Assembly (NCBI GenBank): GCA_964019415.1
Contig: OZ025882.1
Location: 5,922,012 to 5,986,011, forward strand
Length of the DNA stretch: 64,000 bases
Direction of reading: 5' to 3'
DNA from: Ianthella basta
Lineage: Eukaryota > Porifera > Demospongiae > Verongiida > Ianthellidae
Shown: piece by piece, positions 54,079 through 64,000 of the stretch
Layout of the letters: every line of letters starts with the position of its first letter
How positions within the stretch are numbered: position 1 is the first letter of the stretch
Made by a program: the position numbers and the translations under genes
Notes under the pieces: model-generated
Seen by the model: only the letters and a program-made list of their open reading frames with translations
The model's database searches: none
What the model was told of the DNA's origin: nothing

Positions 54079-55166
54079 CAGTGCTGTGGTAATGGTAATG
54101 AGTAATTGCAACTGATTGTAATTAATTACACTTTTTCAGTAATTGGAATTTAATTGGAATTGAGATATTTCTGCTGAAGAAATTGTAATGGTAGTTGATT
54201 ACATTCTTGTAATTGATACCTGATTACACAATTACATTTCTCCCCTTTGGCTATCAAAACACTAGACTGCTGGAAGAAAAATCTAAAGATTACCCTACTG
54301 TTCAAACCTACAGTAGCTCGTCAAGCATTCTCCGTATCAGCTTGGAGCACCAAGCAAATTTTGACTGGGGAATATGGCACCCCCCCGGGAAGTTTGTCAT
54401 CCCTAGGGATTTAGGCATCACCTAGAAACACGGGGCAATGGCACTAAATCCCTGCACGCAATTACACGGAATTACATTCCTCCTCCTTGGCTACCAAAAC
54501 AGTAGACTGCTGGAAAAAATGTAAAGATTACCTTACTGTTCAAACCTAGCTCGTCAAGTATTCTCCGTATCAGCTTGGAGCACCAAGCAAATTTCACTGG
54601 GGAATATGGCACCCCCCAGAGATTTAGGCATTCCCCAGGAACTTTGTCATCCCCAGGGATTCAGGTATTCCCTAGGGATTTAGGTATTCCCTACGGATTT
54701 AGGTATTCCCTAGGGATTTAGGCATCCCCAGGAAAGATGGGGGCAATGGCACTAAATCCCTGCACGCAATTACACGGAATTACATTTCTCCTCCTTGGCT
54801 ACCAAAACAGTAGACTGCTGGAAAAAATGTAAAGATTACCTTACTGTTCAAACCTAGCTCGTCAAGTATTCTTCGTACCAGCTATGCCTGCACTAGTTGA
54901 GTGCATTTGGTTGGGCAGGCAAGACTTTGAATCCACTAAGATGTTGTTGCATGCTTCCAAAAGAGCTTGAAGCACTGCTATTCTGAAGATGAACTCCAAG
55001 TAAATGTAACTTTAATGTAATTGTAATCGTAATTGTAATTGCCTTCAAGTAGTTGTAATGGAAATTAATTACTTATAATATTAAAGTAATGGTAATTGAT
55101 TCTTAAAATAGCCAAGTAATTGTAATTGTAATTAATTACCAGTAAACTGTAATTACCACAACACTG
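54079..55166. mobile_element. Non-autonomous hAT-like element with internal tandem repeats
   Basis: Ends CAGTGCTGTGGTAATGGTAA and GTAATTACCACAACACTG are inverted, and subterminal zones are dense in TAATTG/CAATTA motifs. Between them are three tandem ~270-bp units (TAGACTGCTGGAA ... CAAACCTAGCTCGTCAAGTA ... GGGATTTAGG). No transposase. A clean 8-bp target duplication is not visible, perhaps because the left side borders a microsatellite. Confidence 0.7.
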
Positions 55167-55232
55167 ATTGGGACACTGACACACACACACACACACCACA
55201 CACACACACACACGCACACACACTGCTAGAAC

Positions 55233-55965
55233 CTACTCATGTGAGATTGTACAGAGGGGTCTTACCAATTTAGGTAGGATTTTCTCAAAGTGTTGGATGT
55301 CCACTACGGAAGCACCTTCATCCTGCACAGCAAGACACAACACACACACAGCTTCACAATAACTACTACTGCGTCTATTTATGTGTACACATACAATACA
55401 TGAATGTGTACACATGCATGCAGGTTCAGTACAAAGACGTACATACGTGCAATTTGGATAAACTCACTCTTGCTTGCATTGCTGCTCTAAATGCTGCTTC
55501 TAAAGACATTGGGAAGGGCACGATACATACAGTCATATTAAAGGAATGATCTATACTAGCAGTGAGGTGCACTGAGAGGTGTACAACCCTCACCGTGTAT
55601 AAATGCACAGAGGAGGTCAGACGCCAGATGCTGTGCGTCACTGTTGACTACAGAAAGTGAAATGGAACATATTAAAAACTTCACAATAGAACAGAAACTA
55701 GTCTAGCCATAAAATGCACTCAAACAAGTCATGACCATATGTGTGCGGGTGCATGCACATGCTATAATGATGTATGGTGAGCATTCAACTGACTCTTGGT
55801 GGATTTCTCCTTAAAATTCCACTTGAGAAGCTCAGCAACCATCTCCTGCAAAACGAGACCGCTGTCAACACAAAGAATACACCACAGACACTCAATACTA
55901 CGCGCAGTGTACATGATCTAGTACAGTGAAACACAGCATGCCTGCTTCAAAGGATTTCCCTCCAT
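55233..55965 (-). CDS. CENPX: CENP-X / MHF2, histone-fold centromere and Fanconi-pathway protein
   Basis: CENP-X pairs with CENP-S in the kinetochore CENP-T-W-S-X complex and, as MHF, with FANCM at stalled forks. Exons 55965-55942, 55845-55794, 55647-55594, 55499-55468, 55322-55233, total 83 residues (human 81). Reading: MEGNPLKQ|EMVAELLKWNF..., then INSDAQHLASDLLCAFIH, EAAFRAAMQAR and DEGASVVDIQHFEKILPKL (human VDVDQLEKVLPQL). All later phases fit. The first exon is only 24 nt, and joining it to exon 2 needs a GC donor (CAG|GCATGC), i.e. a GC-AG intron; otherwise the true first exon lies elsewhere. After LPKL the frame runs on 11 codons to a stop although a GTAAGA donor is present there. Start codon is 309 bp from the divergent ZNF207. 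Confidence 0.85.
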
Positions 55966-56274
55966 CCCTTCAAAAGATTCCGCCTTTCTCCGTATTCTTA
56001 GTGAACGGGAGTGACCAACGTGCCATTTCCCGCGCCGGTCAAGTAAGTGTTTGTGTTTCTTTTGATTCCATGGTGTGTTTGCTCTTTATATACTGCTCTG
56101 AGCCACCTGTCACGGTGGATAAATTTTGGAGTGCTTTCTGCATAATCTGCTTGTGTTTGTTTGTGCCAAGGGCGGTTTTAATGCTGTTCACTGAAAGTGA
56201 GTGCATCTTCAGCGGCCATTTTATTTTCGATGTCCACTTTTGTACCTCACAGTCTGACAGACTACACTTGAAGC
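55966..56274. promoter_or_regulatory. Divergent promoter region, CENP-X / ZNF207
   Basis: 309 bp between opposite start codons. Contains AGCGGCCATTTTATTT, which includes a GGCCAT (YY1-like) motif 60 bp before the ZNF207 start. No TATA box at a convincing distance. Confidence 0.45.
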
Positions 56275-59407
<3,133 letters not shown>

Positions 59408-59689
59408 GTGAGGGAGGGAGAGAGGGCAAGGTTGTTTGAAGGGAGTATTCTGATACAATAATCTTGAGTGTACATATGTGACAGGATGTGGGAATACGGT
59501 ATACGCATGTGTGGGTGTTCAAGCCACTAAGGGAGGGTTGAAGGTTGCTGTCCCATGGCCTTGTGGTGGTGTGGTAGCTGTACCACAGGATGTATCACCT
59601 GCCAGCTCAACATGAAATTGTGGTCATGACATTATTAGGATTATGGACGGACTCTGGCTCAAGGTAATTTGGTAGAGGCTCATTGCTAC

Positions 59690-59735
59690 TCTGTAACTGA
59701 TGAAGACTTTCGTGGTTGAAACGTATTACATTGAT
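59690..59735 (+). ncRNA. Hammerhead-ribozyme-like core (candidate)
   Basis: ACTGATGAAGAC-TTTCGT-GGTT-GAAACGTATTA has the invariant CTGATGA and GAAA boxes at the right spacing around a weak stem II. Stem III and the cleavage site are not convincing, so it is probably a decayed element end. Confidence 0.3.
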
Positions 59736-60020
59736 TTCCATTTATTTTCTCTGCCATGTGTTGCTCAATGATTCCCCTGTCCTTCTGAGCAAGGTTACGG
59801 TGTTAGCCCAGAATGCGTCCACCTGGATGTTGTATCATGCTTAGCCTGTTCCAACTGATTGGGCTACAGTATTTGTGTGAGATATAGTGGAGCAAAGGTC
59901 CTTGGGCATGCAAAACTGGCTTGACAGTAGGCTACCAATCAGATCATGTAGCAGGATTCACATTCAGCCGCAACATTGGAGGAACATGTAGAGAGGTTGT
60001 GAGTGGCCTCCAGTAGCTGA

Positions 60021-60135
60021 TCATAGGCGTAGGCGAGGCAAGGTTTTCAACCCTGTTGTGAAGCTGGTATTGGAGAACCAACCCTTTCTGATGCCTGAGC
60101 CAGCTGAGAAGCCCTCACTTCATTCATAGGCGTAG
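60021..60135 (+). mobile_element. Second copy of the 44801 element, single-armed, 12-bp target duplication
   Basis: Body 60033-60123 (GGCAAGGTTTTCAACCCTGT ... CCTCACTTCAT) matches one arm plus tail of the foldback at 44801-44936. TCATAGGCGTAG repeats at 60021-60032 and 60124-60135. Confidence 0.85.
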
Positions 60136-62210
60136 CTTGACAATGTAGAGGACTTTGTGCTGATGGAAGCACAGAAGGGTGTGTCACTGCTATGGCCCTC
60201 CTGTGTGGATATGTGAGGTTATCGACCAGCATGTTCGTAAGAAACTCAGAATACGTACGTTAATCTGGTGTTTGATCATATGGAAAGCTTGTTGTGAGCA
60301 TAGAGAGATGGTTGAGCTAATCAAAACACTGAGCACTGAAAACGCCTCAGGTTGGAATAGCCTAATACATATGTATGTCCCTGCCAGGAGGGATGTGTGG
60401 CCCTGTACATCCCTTGGAGGAAGGCCAGTGCTTTTGTGAGCCCTCAGAAGTGTCAGCGGCTTCGCCCTTAGCACTTCCTGGCTCTACTCAAACTCTGGCC
60501 TTCCCTACAGGACATAACAGGTCTTATGTATGTCCCTCTTAGCAGGGATGTACCCTATACTGATACTTTAATTTTCATGTTTGACCATGTCCTTATTCAC
60601 AGACCTACATTAGAGTGAGCAACACCAGTTAAACATGTTTATTTTCGGTCTCCCCCTCCCCTTCTCTCCCCTCCCTCCCCACATCCCACCCCAATGTAGA
60701 ACTGTATAATTTATACTAATGTGCTGACTTGGCACTTTTGCACTTCCTTATATGGAGAGGCAAGGCTTACCCGTATTGTGCCTCTTACCCATATTGTCTT
60801 TGTCCCACCCACTCTCCTCTTGACTGTTGTATGGCCTGTTGTGTAGGGTGGTGGGGACTGTGTGTGTGCGTGTGGAGTACCTTCTGCGCTGTGAATAAAG
60901 CATTGAAACAGTAGCTTCACACATGTTCCCACCGTAGATTGATGTCATCACATATGTACATATGAGAATGTGATGCTCCAAATACTGTGTTAATGTGATC
61001 AAGTAGTGCAGAGCGCACTCGGCACTCAGGGCAAGAAACCGTGAACAACTGTCCATTCAGTGACCTTTGTGTCGGTGCCATGGCATGGTATCTTATCTTA
61101 TTTTGTCACTGTACCCACATAATGCAACCCTGTAAGGCTGTCAGTGGGTGTGGTTGTGGGCAGGTTGTGCTGCTAGTTGATTGGTCTGCTGCTCATGTGA
61201 CTTAAGTATTGCATCATGTTTCTGTGCAAGCTGGTCATAACTGGTTGGATGTATGCCCCCATAGGTATGAGTAGTATGTTGGTGTACTTCCTGGGCAGCC
61301 TATTGTATGACTTCAGTTTCATTGTGAGCATGCATATAGATTGATATCTTGGTGGTTTCCCTCCTGAAACCCCTTCTGCTGTCCCCTCAAGAATCCCTTC
61401 ATTATATTACTGTGATTCAATATTTCAGAATAGCAGATTGTCTAGAGCCAATGTCATCATGTCAAGACCATGTAATGTGCCAAATTTGAGAGAATTGCTC
61501 ACCTGTTCATGGAAAAGGCACTCTCAAGTCTTGACTGCCACGTGTGCTATTTTGAGGGATTTCCATCTATGGTTACGTACGTACATAGATTCCTAATCTA
61601 GTTTCAAATTGCATTGGAAATGAAATATGACTTGCAATGCAAGACTTGGTGGGATAGGCCAATGAGATCATGCCTTTTAGGTCACATACATGCATAGAAG
61701 CTGCTTGTGTTCAAGGAAACATGGGAGCCCACGTATTGCTCTGTGGCCTGACCTAATTGCTTGAGAATGGGTAACTTGGTAGGGATCTTGAAGGGTGGGT
61801 AGTGGGTGTGGGAATACGTAAGTGCCTCCCCACATAGGGCAAAGGCTACCAGATGCAACCCTGAACTACTCTAGTCACAGTGAAACAAAGTGACGCTACC
61901 GCGTTTCCCTTTTTCCTCATTAGCCATCGCTATATAAGCACATTGTAAATTGTTTCTGTTTCTAGTTTACCTTATCTGTGAATTTCAGGACCTCCTGGAA
62001 GACCAGCATCTTTGCTGAAGGGGTACTTCCTGTTCACATGAAAATTTATCTATCTATCTATCTTAAAGCCAGGGAAGGTGATGCGTAAATCACTGACCAC
62101 TATTTGACCCACTTCACATTGTACTTGAGGAAGTCACACAAATTTGAGTTTATCTAACTAGCTACGTAGACACTTTAGGAAAAAGGATAAACACTTTTGC
62201 AGAGTGCATA

Positions 62211-62576
62211 TACCGTAATTTGAGAAATTAATGCGACTGTCTTATTAATGCTATAAATGCGAGTGGACAGGCTTCCGCATATTAAGAAAATGTTTATTTT
62301 TCCCGCTTGTATTTCGGGCAATTCAAGATGGCAGCGCTCGAAGGGCCTACGCTTTACAAGGCTCGCAATCATCTTTGTTCACATTTCGCCATCTATCTAT
62401 CAAACGAAATTAGGACATAGGTATGTGTTTGCACGGTAATGCTAGTATGAAGCCTATGAAAAGACTCTCCTGTGAGATATAGCTCCAAATATCATGAAGA
62501 CCAAGCGATGAGCATTATAAAATGGCGGCGCTCTGAGACGAGTCTACTAGGACACGAATAAGCACACACACATGTG

Positions 62577-62633
<57 letters not shown>

Positions 62634-62873
62634 AACACTGAACACAGGAACCTGTGCGGTAATGGACATAGCTGAGAGTTACAGTGATTCCAATCCTTTT
62701 GCTGATATTTTGATGAACAATAGCTTGATCACTTGAACAATTACCTTGTGACTATACATGTGTGTAGCTATGGATGTGTTCCCGCATTATTTAAACAAGC
62801 ATTAATATTTCAGTGACTCAACTTGGGCTGATTCGCATTATTTTAACAGCGCATTTATTTCCCAAATTACGTT
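62211..62873. mobile_element. MITE-like element with ACCGTAATTTG ends
   Basis: Left TACCGTAATTTGAGAAATTA and right ATTTCCCAAATTACGTTATG are inverted, each followed inward by GCGA/TAATAATGCGAA-type repeats. About 660 bp, non-coding, with a (CA)n at 62572-62631 inside. Confidence 0.6.
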
Positions 62874-64000
62874 ATGTGGTAAAATGTCTGTGGACCTTGT
62901 TAATGCTTACGGTGGTGTCATTTTTGGGTGTTTGCCATCTTCAGGTGTTCCTGAAATTCTCCTAGCATTTCCAGCGAATCAGCCTTTTTCCTTTTACTGT
63001 TTTGCCATGGAGAAATTACATTATTCTGGCAGGGTACAAAGTGCACTTTGTACTCTGCTGTGATATGCATTGCTCCAAATTGAATTCACCTGCTGTTGCT
63101 GCTGATGCTGGCATCTGTATGAAAAGAGCCTGCCCACACACAACCTGGAAAGGTTTCACTGTGATCAAGTAGGTATGCCTCTTGCTTGTAATATGGACAG
63201 GTCTGTATGATGCAACACTAGAAGACATGAAAGAAATTTACCAATGATCGTGCAACACCCAAGCAACCTAAAGATGTGTCAGTGAGACTGTAATCTGATA
63301 CAATGACTCATCAGCTACCGGCTATACTCTGGCTGACCTTGTGTAGCCTTGTACCAGGCCCTTTCAATTTCAGGGATAGGGTATAGGTTTGTGTGGGACT
63401 CCATCATCTTGCTTCTACTGTCAGTTAGGAATGAGTTGTTGGATGACAGCGAATCAACTCAGCCGAGTAACAAGATCTTTGCTTGTGAATGGTATGACAA
63501 GGTAGTCACAATTGTGGAGCCAGGGCTGGTAAATTTTAGAACTCAGGGCTGTCGGTTGGTTAGCCTCTCTTAGGTACTTCCCCTCGGAAAGCCCCCCCCC
63601 TGTACACTTCCTTTTAATTAAGTGAGTTGGTAAGCAGTGGGGTGGCGTGATTGCTAGCCCACCTACCATTTACTCAATTGTGGCTGAACTTGCTGCCTCT
63701 TGTACTAACTATATGGTTTGTGTGCCCACCAGATAATGCCTGTTTTGGTGCTGTGTGTACCTGGTACTGAACCAGATGGGGTGCAAGCTAGCAATGAGTA
63801 ATTCATTCAGTGCTATTAGTAGCATTATTAATTCATTTAATTTTCATTGCTCAATAATTAACTAGTTATCTCGCTATTAGGCTTGTGCTGACTAATCGGT
63901 ATTGGAGGGGAAAGTCATACCCTTCCTTGCTTTAAGATTACCCCCCATTGTGGAGTTTCTCAATACATGTGTGGGTTGACTCACAATCCAACAATCGCTG

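Larger units (their letters stand above)
59408..64000. other. No further gene recognised
   Basis: Possibly ZNF207 downstream introns and exons plus intergenic DNA. One small candidate exon (after the acceptor at about 61989, AATTTCAG|GACCTCC) would end almost at once and has no recognisable content. Otherwise only mobile-element sequence and microsatellites are seen. Confidence 0.5.

Overview
This is nuclear DNA of an early-branching animal, most likely a sponge. The genes are compact and rich in introns with GT-AG boundaries. They include metazoan families (Chibby, a nuclear receptor with both DNA-binding and ligand-binding domains, ZNF207/BuGZ, CENP-X, DNA-PKcs), all clearly divergent from vertebrate versions. 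Two further families look bacterial or fungal in affinity: a YwrD-type gamma-glutamyltransferase and an MRP-L20/mL58-like mitoribosomal protein. An intact nuclear-receptor DNA-binding domain argues against a ctenophore. The sponge assignment is inference.

Layout. 1-6405 (minus): 5' part of the DNA-PKcs gene, at least 15 exons, running off the left edge, with minisatellites and polypurine tracts in its introns. 6490-10367 (plus): complete five-exon POP7/Rpp20. 10989-20366 (minus): complete eight-exon gamma-glutamyltransferase. 20434-23949 (plus): mL58-like mitoribosomal gene, head-to-head with the previous one. 24695-27477 (minus): complete three-exon RXR/HNF4-like nuclear receptor. 31158-40849 (minus): SCPEP1-like serine carboxypeptidase, 12 exons found, last short exon not located. 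41075-41911 (minus): two small unrecognised ORFs. 43548-51120 (minus): tandem array of four intronless secreted proteins carrying the motifs of the bacterial-type EndoU ribonuclease domain, lying in segmentally duplicated DNA. 52553-53475 (plus): Chibby. 54079-55166: hAT-like non-autonomous element. 55233-55965 (minus): five-exon CENP-X. 56275-59407 (plus): ZNF207/BuGZ N-terminal and proline-rich exons. 59408-64000: no gene recognised, several small mobile elements.

The genes are mostly unrelated housekeeping functions (DNA repair, RNase P/MRP, glutathione or peptide hydrolysis, mitochondrial translation, lysosomal proteolysis, kinetochore/Fanconi biology) arranged as closely spaced divergent pairs. 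The accessory region is the EndoU-like array. The sequence is unusually rich in (CA)n/(TG)n microsatellites. At resolved exon boundaries these show a strand polarity: TG on the sense strand just after donors, CA just before acceptors. Small foldback elements, two of them with 12-14 bp target duplications and one with hammerhead-like cores, are scattered through the intergenic DNA.
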